A DNA stretch of 64,000 nt from Cymbidium sinense (GCA_021442155.1 CM038220.1:80528897-80592896), one strand, 5' to 3'. Shown: positions 48,271-61,675, counted from the first letter of the stretch. Translations and numbers: made by a program. The notes: a model not told the origin generated them from the sequence alone.

Positions 48271-49859
48271 AATGCCTCCCAAAAAATATGATTCGCATAA
48301 GAGTGAGTCACATTTGTTGAAAATTGGTTGACCATTTAGTACTGATTATTTTGATCATTTGCAATAACTGAGTTTTGATAGGATGTCATTACTATGATGC
48401 CTTATTTGGGACATGCTAAATGGATTGGATTTGTCAAAATTAATTTGTGGATAGATAAGTTCTTACACCATCTACTCTACTTCAATGGCTTTGTTGAAGA
48501 TCTCTTTATTTATGTCCTTAGATTTGAGTCTCCTCCAACCTTCATGCTTTGTTGGGTTTTTGGAGGAATTGGTTAATTTATTTTAATGAACTCCGAATCG
48601 GTTTATTCATCCTTGTCGATTTGAAATTCCTTTTGTCCTAGCTTTAACCTTGGACTTGATGGAGGAACGATTGTCCATATTGACTTGTCTGAAGTGTATA
48701 TGCGCCATGAATCATGTGCTTCGCTTTGATGGATTCATTGAAGGCGTACTGATGACCCGACCTTGCTTATACTAGGTATGTTGAGTTATCGGTCTAGCAA
48801 TGTGTGCTTTAAAAACTAAATAACCATGAAATTCTTTTAGTTGACCCACTTTGTATGAACTATGAAATTGCTTCCTCAATCTTATGCTTTTCTACTTTTA
48901 TGGACTTGATGAGGAGATTGTCTTTGATTTGTGCTTTGAGCTTGATCGGATCATTTGAGAATAAATTGAAATATCACCTTGTAAATATATAAAGATTGAT
49001 TTGAGGCGCTCAATTGAGAGTTTCCTCAGTTGTCTTGCCTATCGATCAAGTAGAAAGATCTCTTGGATTTTGGTTGCTTATAATCTAAGCTAGATCAGTT
49101 TAATTGAATAGCTATCATCATTAGGGATGAGCAAGGGCTCTTTCACTTGCATTTTCTTACTTGTTGAGTGAGGCGTCATCAACCACATTTGGGCTTGTTG
49201 AGTTGACCTTTAGAACCTACCAATCTTAGACTGTAATGGGTTGGTGGTTTTGTCATTAGACGACAAATGAGGGATCTTTCACTACAACCTTTTCTTTGGG
49301 CTTGTTGTTGAATGAGGAGAGCATCGGCCAATTGACCATTTATGGACTTGTTGTTCTTTACATTTGTGTCCAGACTTTGAAAGATAAACTTAATATTTTT
49401 CCAACTCAATTTTTTTTTTTTGACATTTAGGGTTGTCTTTTCATGCGTAGTGGATTCTTTTGTTCTTTCTAGAACTGTAACTTAATTAACAATTAGTATA
49501 TTAGATTTGCATAAAGCTCGATGTCAACCTAAATCGAATATATTGAGGATCTCATGTATAACAAGATGTATTAACTCAAATAAACTTGACATAAACTAAA
49601 AAAAATGTCCCCTATCTTGTTGGGAATTCTAAAAGCACTTTTAGAGAACTTTTATGATGATTAAACAAATACATCAATATTTGAATTGATATGCTCTTAA
49701 AGGTTTTAACATATAACATTGATTTCATCTATATATATAAATCTAAAATGCCCCCACAGTATAATAGAATTTTCACAAAAAGTTCTTCATCGAGTGAGTA
49801 TATTTATTTAGGGATCTCGCATGAAGCATGATGTCGACTAAATAGATATACTAAAAAAT
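48271..49859 (-). other. Region between pol and 3' LTR of element 1
   Basis: No protein is recognised. The last bases before the LTR, read on the minus strand, are ttttttgggaggcatt followed by tgttgacc; the purine-rich gggagg next to TG is a plausible polypurine tract. Confidence 0.55.
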
Positions 49860-50960
49860 GCCTTGTCTTTTCGGGGATTTCTATATACCGAGAATGAATT
49901 CTTCATGTAATATTTTTTCAAGTATCGACCATTAATTGGGCGACATTGTCTTTCACCCTTTAAGTCAATGAGTTGGTATGCCCTCCTTGATACACTTTCA
50001 ATGACAAAAGGGCCCTTCCATTAGGCTCAAATTTGCCACCAAATTTTTTTTATTAGAAATAATTGGTCTTCCAGACCAATTCCCCTTTTGGAATGTTTGA
50101 GCCGCCAGATGGAAAAGTCCCCGGACATCTTTGCTCGATAAACCTCCAAATTTTGATGAGCTTGCAATCTAACTTCATTAAGCGTCGAGTTCATTCCATC
50201 AAATGAGCATTTTGATCTTGAGTTAGATTGTATTGGATCACTATTCGAAGTGATGGCAACTCAACTTCAAGCGAAGAACTACTTTTCCAAATACCATGAA
50301 TAGGAAGTGGCTTTAGTCGTCTTAGGGGTTCGATATACTTATAATGCCTCTATTAGTTTGGTATGCATTCTCTTATTTTAAGGATCTTCTTGAGCTTGAA
50401 CATATCTTGTTGAAGGCTTGCCAAACCATTTGCTCTTGGATTGTATATTGAAGAGTATCAATCAATTTATGTCGATCAATGAATCTATAAATCTTTTACT
50501 TTTGAAAGTCGCATTATCAAAATTATTCAGCACTCCAAATTTATAAACTATATTATGCATGAAGAAGTTGATCACTCGGTCGTAACTTCTTTAAATGGGG
50601 TAGCTTCATCCCACTTAGAGAAATAGTCAATCGCTGGATGAAGTGTCCGGTGATAATGGTGGATCAATTGGTCCCAATTACATCTATACCCCAACATTCA
50701 ATGGCCAGATGTTGTTGGGTGATTTGGAGGTTGGTGGATTATATTCCCATGTACTTGACATTCATGACACTTCTTAGCATGATTGATACAGTCTCACCAT
50801 AGATGGCCAATAATAGCCATCCTTTTGATCTTTCGCCATCTTGGGACCTGGTTAATGTGCACCATAAAGTCCTTCATGAACTTCAATCACTTTTTTGCTA
50901 GCTTCATCTACATTTAGCATCATAGCCACATTTGTTCAAAGGATCTATGATATAAAGTGT
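49860..50960 (-). pseudogene. Gypsy integrase domain, broken
   Basis: Integrase inserts the element DNA into the genome. On the minus strand, in order: a zinc-binding N-terminal part (GYYWPSM then CHECQVHGN, about 50,720-50,830), the catalytic core start (VIG, AIDYFSKWDEATPFKEV, 50,580-50,640), the DNATFKSK region carrying the second aspartate context (about 50,500), NPRANGLASLQQDMFKL (about 50,420), a LPSLRIVIQYNLTQDQN segment and the C-terminal GPFVIE-like and INGRYLKKYYM (about 49,930). Motif style is that of Tat-lineage Ty3/Gypsy. Stops and shifts are frequent. Confidence 0.85.
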
Positions 50961-51289
50961 TGTTGAAAGCATAGCATACATTCTCTTCGATTTGAGTCTA
51001 GTGATTTATTATTTGGTAATTTATCTTCTTTAAAGTAGTCGATGAAGGTTGCCTCCAATCATGTGGCTCTTCTATAATAAAGCTTCATCGCTTTTTTTGA
51101 GGTATATCATTCTTAGCACTTCTTGATAACTCCTTGTTGATTTTGGGGAGTATGAGGAGCAACGTATCATCATCGTCGATTTGATAATCCCTCTACCTGT
51201 AGGGATTAATACTTTTTTGGCTCTATACCTCATCGAGTAAATATGCCGATCATGACATAATCACCATTCATACTTGCCATTTCTTTAGC

Positions 51290-51910
51290 TAATTTTGCTA
51301 AGCAATACTATTCTCGGTCGAGACTCGAGTTAATGTGATATTTGGTATTTTTCATAAGCTCGAACTATGATAGAAAGCTAACTCAAGCTTGTTGATTTTA
51401 TAGATGCCAAGTACTTGATTTATAATAAGGAATCATCAAAATATGCAAGTTTTGAATGCCTATGAAAAGCTTCTTCAAAACCTACTAAATGCTTCATACT
51501 CAAGTTCATTATTAGTTCTTGGCTCGATTATGATCTCATTATCCTCCTTACGGTATTATGAAGATGATGTTGATATCTTCTCTCTTGCCCTTGGAAATTT
51601 ATAGGTTTGACTTGTTTGATCGATGAGGCTCCATCAAAGTATATTTTCAAATTTGTGATTTTTCACTTTCATGAATGAGCATAATTTGCTCATTAATCAA
51701 TTAAGAGAAGAGTCCAGGATGGATGTGCAAGAAAATCAACTAAGACTTGTCCCTTCACTACTTTCTACTGAACGTATGTGATATCAAATTATAAAAGCAC
51801 ATCTTCCCATCTTGCCCTTGTCATCAAGTACTTTATGGATCCCTTGAGATGAGGGTAATCTTGTGAGATAACATATATGAGCTTTTGGACTCAAAGATCA
51901 AAATAGTGCT
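51290..51910 (-). pseudogene. Gypsy RNase H and connection region, broken
   Basis: After the reverse transcriptase, minus-strand pieces DPIKYLMTRARWEDVLL, then FDITYVQ, KVVKGQVLVDFLAHP (about 51,725-51,870) match the RT/RNase H connection of Tat elements. The second, archaeal-type RNase H follows to about 51,290 with weak pieces (FDG-like, NNELEYEAF-like, LELAF). Decayed. Confidence 0.75.
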
Positions 51911-52930
51911 TCTCATTTGAGAGTATCTCATTTCTCTTACTAATCTTTGTGATATAATAAAGAGCATTCTCTTTGCTTTCTTCATTGTGTTGTGCCAATA
52001 ATGCTCCAAGGGACTCTTCTAATGTAGCCATGTATAGAATGAGGGGCTTCCAGAGTAAAACCAAGTATTGGTTAATATAGCTTTTAATGCTATTGAAGGC
52101 TTCTTATCATCTCTTGTCCCATTTGAATGGAGTATCCTTCCTCATCAACCTTTTAAATGGTTGACAGCATCCTGATAGGTTTGATATAAATTGACAAATG
52201 AATGTAAACTGTCCTTGTAAAGAATGAAGCTGACATAAACTCTTCGGTGGAGCATCTCCACAATTGCCTTGATTTTAGTGATCAATTTTAATTCCTCATG
52301 ATACAATGCCCAAGGAATTTTTGGAGGATACCGAATGCACATTTTAGAGGATTCATCTTGAGATCATATTTTATTCTCTCAGTATAATTCTCAAGTCTTT
52401 AAAGTGATTTTCACGATTTAAGCTCTTCACCACCAAATCGTCAACATAACATTCCACCTTGGTGAATCAACTCATCAAAATACGTGTCATGGCTCTTTTG
52501 GTATGTAGCTCATTCTTCAAATAAAGGCATGACTATGTAGCAATATATATTATTGGTGTTCAATGATGATGTATATCTTTTATCTTCATGCCATCTTGAT
52601 TTGATTATATCTCAGATGATCATCCATGAATGAGAACATATCATAGTTGGAAGTATTGTCCACTAGTAGTTTTTTGATATTGAAGCGAAAGTCATCTTTT
52701 GGGCATGCCTTATTTAGGTCAATGCAAAGATGGATTTGGCCATTTTTCTTCCTAGCGGGGATAATATTGGCTATCCAATCTGCATACTTCTCTTCCCAAT
52801 GAAGCTGATCGACTTCTTAGTTTCTACAATTACCTATTCTCCAATCTCATTCACTAGAGCTTGCTTAACATGTTACATCGGTTTAATAGTAAGTTTATGA
52901 ATTACTATATCGGGATAAGCTGCCATTTGA
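51911..52930 (-). pseudogene. Gypsy reverse transcriptase domain, broken
   Basis: Reverse transcriptase copies element RNA into DNA. On the minus strand: IANIIPARKKNGQIHLCIDL-like, NKACPKDDF (about 52,700), VDNTSNYDMFSFMDDH-like (52,630), the catalytic box KVECYVDDLVVK (YVDD at 52,448-52,437), then HFKDL, LKMNPLKCAFGILQKFLG-like and finger/thumb remains to about 51,911. The NKACPKDDF and YVDD signatures place it in Ty3/Gypsy, Tat branch. Several frame breaks. Confidence 0.9.
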
Positions 52931-53989
52931 TATGTCCAAGCAAAGCAATCCATAAATTCACAAAGTAGAATTTTTGGTTCTTCAACTTTCTCATCAAGGG
53001 CGTGCACGGGCGATGGATCATCCTCACTCTAGGTTGATTTCTTTGAGTTCATCCATAGTAGTTATTTTTCCACCATCTTTGAGTTCTTCTTGAGCTTGAC
53101 TTACTTCTTCATCATTTGTAAGAAGAATTTCATGGAGATCATCTTCTTCATCATCAGTTTGATCTCAACTTCTATTATATTACAAGCTTTATTTTGATGA
53201 GATTTGTGGATGAATCCAAGACCTTTAATAATAAACTTATCTCTCACTTTGTGATGCTTGAGGACTTCTTTGGCTCCACATTGTTAAAGATTTGAGTCTA
53301 TTTTTTTAGTAATATGAATTCCCAACTTATGCATCATTTTTCATAATTTCTATGGATAGTATATTGGTATTCTTGTTGGCACATCTAATCTCCATGTTGA
53401 GCGATCAAAATTATGAGTGAGACTCTTGATTTGTAAAATAGAGTTCATGTTCGCTCACTCAGCATGACACATAGAATGTTATTAATTCTTCAATATTATG
53501 AACTCTAGTGGAGTAATTTCTTAGAAATCTGAGGGATGGGTATAATTTTGAAGGAGTCATCTTCGCCAAATGAGCTATCCTTCTTGATGCATCATCAACT
53601 CTATTTTCATAAGTAGATTCAAAATTAGTCGAATCGAATCACTTATTTCATACTTTTGCCTTTTTGAAAGCTTATAAGTTCCCTTAGGTTTGATAGAAAT
53701 ATCTACTTCTTCTTCTTGTGTGTCACTTCCTAAATGAGAAATTGATCTTCTTGATTTAGATGTAGCATTTCCTTATTTCTTCCTCTTTGCTTTCTCACTT
53801 TTGTGAAATTACTTTTAGTTCTAAAGTGGATGCTACCGCTTTAAGAGGCTCGTTGGCTTAGGCTCTTTAGGATGAAATATTGCATCTTCATTGATCTTTG
53901 CTTCATGGATGGAGAATGGTTTTAGTTACTAGAATTTGAATCTTCATCTTTTTAGGTACTTCATACACTAATGCATAGTTGATGAGACC

Positions 53990-54250
53990 ATGCCATACTC
54001 ATGCATGACCCCAAGAGAGCTCTAATATGTATGTCGATTACATGAAACTTGGCTTTTATATATAAATCGAAACTTGAGAATATAAGAACCCGGTTTTCTA
54101 TCCTTTCTCATTGAAACTATGAACTCAACTTATCTCTCCCAAGATGTTGGATATCAAGTGATAATCCTCTTAATACCTTTAGACTCATAAGATTGATAGA
54201 AGAACCTGGATCAATCAATATTCAGCTGATCGAGATGACATCACTCTCTG
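53990..54250 (-). pseudogene. Gypsy aspartic protease domain, broken
   Basis: Minus-strand translation gives IDPGSSINLMSLKVLRGLSL (about 54,157-54,216), the retropepsin active-site segment in which the usual D-G/T/S-S is recognisable with P in place of G or T. It lies between gag and reverse transcriptase as expected. Confidence 0.75.
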
Positions 54251-55559
54251 TAGTAACATATAGAGGACGGTTGTGATCTGTTGTTCCTAACATAAGATCT
54301 TCTTTAAAAAATATAATTATTGGGAGATCTTGAGTTTGCAATGATTTAGTCATGCATTTTTTAGCAAGTAAGCTTCATAACTTTTTGGATCTTTGAGAGC
54401 CTGTATCAAAGTTTCTCGGAGGTCTTTTGACATCAAGAGAGCATCGTACACACTCAGTTGTGCAGGGATCTTTCTTAGATGTGATAGAATATTAGAATTT
54501 ATCTTTTCACTTGATTTAGGCTTTATTCTAAGATTTTTGGGAATGATATCTTCGTTGACTTTGATTTGTTTGCTTTATCTTTATTTGCATTTCCTCTCTT
54601 TGATGAAGGTGGTAAGACTTTACCACTTCTCTTGAATCACCTTATCTTACTCGATTCTTAGAGGTAGTTTCTTCAAATTTCTTTCTTATTCTAGATTGAC
54701 CAAAAGCTAGACTCTTTTCAACTTCATATGTTTCATGCGTGATGATATCAATGAGTCTGACTCTTCTCCATCGGGAAAACATAAATCTTCATCTAAAATT
54801 TTACCTTCTTGTTGAGTCATTAAATAAAATTTAGATTTCAATTCCTCAAGCTTCTTGCTTTCGGATAAGAATTTTGATGGGTTGGTCAGTCACCATTTTT
54901 ATCATTTTGTAATTGATGTGAAGAACATCTAACATCACATAAATGATTGGCATGTCTCAACTGACAAGATTCACCATTATCTTCTTCGATTCATCAATGC
55001 AGTTTAGGCATAAAGTCAATAAATGGTTGCTTTTCGGATGGTGATACTCCTTTAAATTATTAATAATCTTTTGAGTTATAGTTCTCTTCTTGATCTTCTT
55101 TTCTTAGCCACTTCTTTGACTTATGAGGCTGCTTAGTAGGCTTTTCTTTGTGATGTAGTAGTCATATCGTATCTCAGAAGCCCAATTACTTATTTTAGAC
55201 ATCTTTTAAGTCCAATATAGGTTCAAGTGGTGATTTCACTTAACACTAGGACCTTTTAGCTTGACATTTTCACGATCTTTTGAGACTACTATTTCCCATT
55301 CTTTCACGAACTAATTTCTCCATCTTTTTTGTCTTTAACTAGAACCTTTATAGATAGTGTAAATTCACCTTCGATACTTCCTTTCTAGCCAATCTTTGAA
55401 GACATAACAATCTTTTATAGGATGGCTGATCATCCAATGATAGGGACAGTAATTTGGATTACTGACTTGATCAACTTTTAGGCCTTTTAATTTCGTAATT
55501 GTAGATCGACTTTGCTTGTCAAAATAATTTATCCACTATGTCTAAAGGAATAATTTTAT

Positions 55560-57130
55560 TCATCTTTTCCTTAAGAGATGGCCATATTCTCATCATCTCT
55601 TGTTGTTTATTTTGGGACTCCTACTTGAAAAAGTTTGAGGTTTATCATTGCCTCCCAATACTAATTTTGGTTGTGGATTAGAACAGATAAGCTTCTTTCT
55701 CTTATCATCATTATAAATTGGATATTTTCTTTATCCACATTATATATCACCCGCTTTTCACCATTTTAGCTATAAGAAGCGGCATGAATGTCATTTCTTC
55801 TTGAGTGAAGGTTTGTTCTCTTTGCTTTCTCGCATAGATTTTGACTTAGGCGATTCAGCTTTTCAAATTTAGCCACCCTATCAAGCAAGTCCTGGAATGT
55901 TGTAATCGATGCCACACATAAAAATGATGTCATTTTATCATCCATATTGCCCATTAGCAATTGGATCACATGCTCTTCCAATTGTTGCTCACATTTTATG
56001 CTTAGGTTACCCAAAGACTTATGAATTTTATCACTGACTCATCTTTTCTCCTTTTCGGGCAAAGTCAGCGATTATGATTTTCTTGATTGCACTGGTGAAC
56101 CTCTTCACGAATATTATCTCTAACTCAGCAAAAGTTTTAATTGAATCATTCGACAATTCTGTATACCACTCGAAAGTAGCTTAAGTTAGGCTATTAATGA
56201 ACTGACAGAAAAGTGGCGCATCATTCCCTCCTACATTACCACAAGTAGCATTAAATTCGGCAAGATGTTGCTTTGGGTTACCAAGCCCACTAAAAGTATT
56301 AAATTTTGGTACTAAGTAACCATTCGAGTATGACACTTGATCATATTCAACTGGTAAGTACCCCCACTCAACTTTTACTTGCTTTAGCTATAACTGTCTT
56401 TATCTTTTCATTGATTATTATTTCTAGCTAAGCACTTATTATCATTCCCAGTGTGCTAGCCAGAGTTTGAATTATCGATTGGGGAGGTAGCTGGTTAACT
56501 TCATTCCTCACTTTAGGTATAGCATGTATTATAGGAGCTTGAGGTACTAGAGCAATTGGTGGTATAGAAGTTGTAATTAGCTGTCTATTGATTAGCAGGA
56601 AAAATAGGTGCTATAGTTGATGTGATATTCTTCTGTAACATCTCCATCATGATATTCATTTGTACCATCATGTCATTCATCTTGGTACCAAGCTGTGCAA
56701 TTTTCTTATCTTTGACCTCCATTTGATGCTGCATTTCTTTTTGCTCTCTAGCTAGCGCCATGATATCAATCAATACAAGCTCTTCTTCTTACTCTATTTC
56801 TTGTTATTATTCTGCTCTCTGCTCATCTTCAGGGAAAAACTTGACTGCCCTTCTCCTTGTGCATTTGCAAGGCTAGCTATTGATAGGGCTGAATGATGAT
56901 GCTGATTATAAAAGTGTGTACCAGGCTGATCATTTCCTAGTTCAGCCATATAAACAACTTCAACACCCATGATTTCTTTCTCATTTTGATCTTCATCTTT
57001 CTTCTTCTTCTTAGAGTTTGAAGATCCATCTTCTACTTGCTTTTGTAAAGACTCTCTTTCATAAACATCGAATTCAGGTTCAGGTTCCCTAGATCCATAT
57101 TGCTGGTAATAGTGTTGAGCTGAAAATTAA
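55560..57130 (-). pseudogene. Gypsy gag, broken
   Basis: Gag is the structural protein of the element. From about 57,130 on the minus strand: YYQQYGSREPEPEFDVYERE, a lysine-rich stretch, MGVEVVYMAELGNDQPGTHF; a methionine-rich, predicted coiled-coil segment EQKEMQHQMEVKDKKIAQLG (56,585-56,773); then the gag core KFNTFSGLGNPKQHLAEFNA, ATFEWYTELSNDSIKTFAEL, FVKRFTSAIKK (56,080-56,300), and a second part with MGNMDDKMTSFLCVASITTF and LLDRVAKFEKL (55,766-56,014). Stops and shifts break it. Confidence 0.87.
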
Positions 57131-58596
57131 TCTATATCTCTGACCATATAAGCGACTTCTATTTCCATAGGTCCTCTTCATCACCTTCTTTTTGCACATG
57201 AATTTTTGGTCATCGTTTCCAGTGGATCTCTAGTTTAGTGTATGAAATAACCACTTCCTCCACTAAAGGGCTACAATCAAAGTCAACCTTCTCTTATGAG
57301 GGTGTATCTGATCGATGATGGGATCCCTTAGAGGATTCTCCAGGGTGTCGACTGTCAGGTCTTTCATCAATGATATCCCTTCTTTTTTATATGAATTATT
57401 TTTAAATTTTGAGTATATGTATCAGATGTCACACCTCTTTCATTCTCAAAGATTTTATTACGGGGCCTTGGCCTCCATACTTGCTTATCCTTTCGTTAGG
57501 ACCTTTCGACAGTAGATTCTTGGACACCGCGGTCAGTCATGCTCACTATGCACATACCCAGCATGGCTTTGGTTACCACAAGAGATGGCAACCTCGGTGG
57601 AGCGATTTTAATCATCACAGCCACGAAATATTCTTCTCATTAAGCCTCTGTCCTTTGCTACTTTAAGAATATTGTGTATTCTTGCAGACAGTGTCTCAAG
57701 CTATCTCCTCTGTGGTGGTGGAGCTTGACGTTGTTGGTTCTAGAAATACAGCTTTACTTTACCAATAGAGCTATTCCTTTTTCACCCACTTTAGATTGTC
57801 AAAGTGGTTATGGGTAGGAATACTCACTTCTAGCAGCAGTATTGCTTGTTCACTAGGTCGTTCAAAGGGGATCTGTTAAGCCCTCAACTCAGCATTTCTT
57901 CTTCTTCTCGCCTTACTTGCTTCCACGATGAGGGAAGCTTCATGATCATGTTTTCCAGTGCGAAGGTTCAATTAGTGAAGCAATCTCAGACATTAAAACA
58001 AGTTTGCCCATTGACGATTCTTTTCATCACGTGAGGTTCAGATTGACCTAATCTTTTAAAAACTAAACTTCTCTATCGGGAGAACTCCTTAATAACTGTT
58101 GGCTGTTGAACCAATTAATGAACATGGCTAGTAGGAGCTTAAGTAACTTGAGGCCTTCCAGCATGGCCTCGGATGAGTGTATCACAGGTGGGTACTTCAA
58201 GAGTTGCAACTACGATAGTTGGGAAATTTAAGCCACCAAATTGAATTCTAGCTCTAACATCTCCTGTGATGATGACGACATTGGCTAAGCAGATGTTCGC
58301 ACCACGCCCTAGCTGAACGGTGAAAGGAGTGCTCTGTAAATCTAATCTGCGTAAGTAAAAGATGAGGATTAGTAATTAGTAACTATTATTTCACCCTATA
58401 CATTCAAAATGCAAAGGTACTATAGAAAAAAATAATAGTGTAATAAAAATATACTCTACAGAATAATTCATTTGACATAGAGTCTCATATTGAATTTATT
58501 ACACACTTAAATCACCATTTTTATTTTGAATTTTTAAAAAATTATATTATTACTATAGCACATATATGACTAGCCAAAGATGGAAAGAGAATTGTG
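57131..58596 (-). other. Leader region between primer-binding site and gag
   Basis: About 1.5 kb before gag. Tat/Ogre elements often carry a long leader, sometimes with an extra ORF; here I see only short, unsupported frames. Confidence 0.5.
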
Positions 58597-58614
58597 TCCC
58601 CAATGGAGTCGTCA
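58597..58614 (-). promoter_or_regulatory. Primer-binding site of element 1
   Basis: On the minus strand the sequence just inside the LTR is tgacgactccattggggac, close to the tggcgactccactggggac type that marks the minus-strand DNA primer site of Tat/Ogre elements. It lies six bases inside the LTR end (cccaca). Confidence 0.75.
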
Positions 58615-58620
58615 AAAATC

Positions 58621-59776
58621 TGTGGGTTCCGAAATTCTCCACCGACCCCTCAATAAATTGAATGAAGAGAGTATGGTTTAGAATGTCGGTGTAATTTTCA
58701 GAAGGCAGATGAGATAGTAGATAAGACACTACCCAGATATTTTGTCCTCATTTTTCATGGACTTTAGATCTGGTTCCAGGTTTCCTATAGGTTCAAGCCC
58801 CTATAGTTAATTACCCCTCCCAATAAGTGAGAGAGAATTTTTCATTAAGGCTAGTCATTAGATCGCTTAATGCATAGCATATAGTAGCAGCATATGGAGT
58901 TTTAGAATTTAAGATTATGAAATTCATCATTTCAGCTTAAACCGGATGGTTAGGGGAATGATGAAATGGCCAATCAAGATCCTATGGTTCCATTATCTCG
59001 AGCTATCGTGATCCCTAGTCTACTTAGTCAGAGGAGGTAGTTGACCCAACCTGACTGAAGGATCCTTATCAGCAATACATGGGTTACATCATCCAAGAAA
59101 TCTTTGTAGACCTGGGGTGGTGTTTTTCTAAGGAGATAATCTTAAGTCTACCTTGGCTAGCAAAGGGCTATTTGCCTTATCAAGTATACCTTATAATTCA
59201 CAACTCAAAAGGCAGAGCCACTGGGGAACAGATGGGCTATAGTCGTGATCGTAATATAATGTAGCCTAACTGGCCAAACCACCCGATTAGAGGACTCTGG
59301 TCATAACTGCATCATCTGTGGAGTCTATTGGCCAAGCCACGCAGTCAGAAGACACGAGTCATATCCTTACTAGCATGAGATTGATTCAGAGTGAACATAG
59401 CAGAATACTTGATTTGACATTGGCTCCTTCGTGTGCTAGAGTTTTCTTAATTTATCACCATCAATAAACTATTACGGAAGGTGGATAGATTGAGTTTTGC
59501 TTTAAGCTTTTAATGATTAAATTCCATTTGAGCAATTTTTAGATTAATGCTTGATTTATGTTAATTTGATTTAAAAAATTGATTAATTTGAATATATTTA
59601 AAAGCTTTAGATCCTGTAAACTCTATTAGCTCCTAACAGAGGATCAAATCTGCTGTCAAATGACGGAATTAGCTTCTCAGATATTTTACTAAGTTAAAAT
59701 TCTTATAATAGATTTTTAGGTTTTGTTAACCTAGACCTAGTACTAAGACTAAACCGTGAAGTAACCCGCACAGCAT
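58621..59776 (-). repeat. 5' LTR of element 1, proximal 1.16 kb
   Basis: Direct repeat of the left part of the 3' LTR: both start tgtggg and share aaattgaatgaagagagtat and the run agattatgaaattcatcatt. It stops at 59,776 (cgcacagcat), where the second LTR begins; the matching sequence in the other copies continues cctc. Confidence 0.88.
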
Positions 59777-60640
59777 TGTTGACCTCTATGTATGTGTCAT
59801 AAGTCAAGTCAAGCCCACAAGTCAAATTTGACATACTTCAGAAGTGATAATGTGCAAATCGGAGCTCAAAATGCACTAGATGTCATCGAAAATGCTCAAA
59901 ATGACCTCCAATCGATGAACAAAGTTCTTCATCACATTTAAAACATCAAAATTTATCAAGATATAAATATTGCACAATCTAACGATCAAGTAATTGAGCT
60001 ATCAATGTGCTGACGAGCATATCGAGGAAAGGAAGCTATGATGATATCCAAATGAACTCCATTCATGAAATTGATCACACTGTTAGCTTTAAAATAATGA
60101 AAACTATCAAATGAGACTGTCCACACTCAATTTAGATGAGTTTGTTAAAATGTCAAATGATTGGAAGTGACATCACATAAATCGAGGCTAAAATACATGA
60201 GGCATGGCCAACATCAACCCAAATGACCTCTGATCGATGAACAAACTTCACCATCACATTTAAAATATTAAAATTGGTCATAATATAAATATTTTATAAC
60301 TTAATGATCAACCAATCAAGCGATTGAGTCGTCAACACGTCTGCACGCATATCAAAATTAGGAGTGGCGATGCAAGACAAATGACCTTCGTTCATGAAAT
60401 TGATTTCACCATTAATTTTGAAACATCAAAATCTATCAAATAAGACTATTCTCACTCAATTCAAATGAGTTTGCATGAAAGTTGAGGGTCGGAAGTGATA
60501 ACATGCATTTTGAGCTAAAATTAACCCAATTTGACGCCTACTTGAACCAAACGGTCTCTAATTACAAAATGGACTTCGCCATCACATTCGGAACATCGAG
60601 AATAATCTTGAATTGATATATATTGATTATATAATCATGT
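59777..60640 (+). repeat. LTR-internal tandem array of element 2, unit about 315-330 bp
   Basis: Motifs recur: gatgaacaaagttcttcatc at about 59,916, gatgaacaaacttcaccatc at about 60,236, and acttcgccatcacattcgga at about 60,572. The unit contains an alternation of atcacatttaaaa and a gcatatc motif. Confidence 0.8.
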
Positions 60641-61155
60641 CGACATAAAATTCACATTAAAGTCAATTAAACACTTAGAAATTTGATTTAAAAAATTAAT
60701 TTAATCCCTATTCTAATCCTAGCCCTAAATCCCACTCTAATAAACTCACTTGGCCCAGTTCTCCCTCATGCAAATGACCTGAACCCTTGGCTTCCCCTTC
60801 ATACATGCGAGCTCCCTCTTCTGATCTTGACCGAAGCTTCTCCTCCTTCACACTTCTTCTCTCTCCTGTGGCGAGCTCCCTTTTAATGGAAACCGTTCCC
60901 CCTCCTCTAACCGTTCCTTCTTCTTATCAACCTCAAGTCACAAAAAAGGGCTTTTTACACACTTCTCCTTCTCATGATTTCCCCCTTCAAACTGAACCGA
61001 GCCTCTCCAACTTTTTTCTCATCCAAAACTGCAAGAAAAGCTTCTTCCTCTTCTCTACAAAACACGAGCAAGGCATACTAAGACAGAATGTGCATTCTCA
61101 TTTTGAGGACATTTCTGTCATCATTGTCAATAGTGGATAGGTTTTCAGAATATGA

Positions 61156-61675
61156 GAGAGATCAACAATGTGATGATGGAAAAGTGGAGAAGAAGAATGC
61201 AACTCTTCATCTTGCACTATCTCGACTTAGTTTGATAGAGATTATAATTTATCCTTGCATCATTTTTCTGCAAATGATGGCCTCTGATTCCTAGGCTGAA
61301 GCTTGATCAGGGCTCTTGGGGTGGAGGACTTCCAAAGTGCAGGGAAGGATGGTTGACATTTATGGAAAAGAGGCATGTGGAAAAACAACACTTGCACTTC
61401 ATATTGTGAAGGAGGCATAGAAGCTTGGAGGATGCTATGCATATCTAGCTGTTGAGAATTTAATAGATCCCTCACTCGCAGAACCAATGGGTATTAATAC
61501 AAAAAATCTTCTTATTTCTCGTCCAAACTCAGCTGAAAATATATTGAGCATAGTAAACACTCTCGTTAATAGCAGATCTTTGGACGTTATTGTGGTGGAT
61601 AGTGTAGCTTCTCTTGTTTCCGAATGCGAACATGTATGCATGATGCATTCTAAATCTATTATCATGCTTCAGTGA
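61156..61675 (+). pseudogene. RecA-like recombinase fragment (organellar type) inside an LTR
   Basis: The sequence codes for the N-terminal ATPase core of a plant organellar (bacterial-type) RecA. First CDDGKVEKKNATLHLALSRL (from 61,169); then, with frame shifts, an FDRD-NLSL segment and RLKLDQ-GGGLPK (to 61,345); then in one frame from 61,349: [20 protein letters not shown] (Walker A-type GKEACGKTT), KEA then a stop at 61,418, [60 protein letters not shown] (Walker B-like VIVVDSVA). Only about 170 codons of roughly 400 remain. One stop and at least two frameshifts make it a pseudogene. The alternative, a nuclear RECA gene with introns, is not supported because LTR sequence lies on both sides. 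Confidence 0.85.

Larger units (their letters stand above)
44261..59776 (-). mobile_element. Ty3/Gypsy Tat/Ogre-like retrotransposon, element 1, interrupted
   Basis: Reading on the minus strand: 5' LTR part (59,776-58,621), primer-binding site, gag, protease, reverse transcriptase, RNase H, integrase and 3' LTR (48,270-44,261). The internal region is about 10.35 kb. The LTRs have acquired many differences, so the insertion is old. The outer part of the 5' LTR is displaced past the right edge by element 2. All genes are decayed. Confidence 0.88.

Noticed and set aside
57315..58034. Extra ORF upstream of gag, as some Ogre elements carry
   Set aside because: The frames are short, on the wrong strand, and show no recognisable motifs.
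47480..60640. Tandem arrays as a CRISPR array
   Set aside because: Units of about 315 bp repeat along their whole length with no spacer structure, in a plant LTR.
61156..61675. A functional host RECA gene
   Set aside because: Fragment only, with an in-frame stop at 61,418 and frameshifts, flanked on both sides by LTR sequence.
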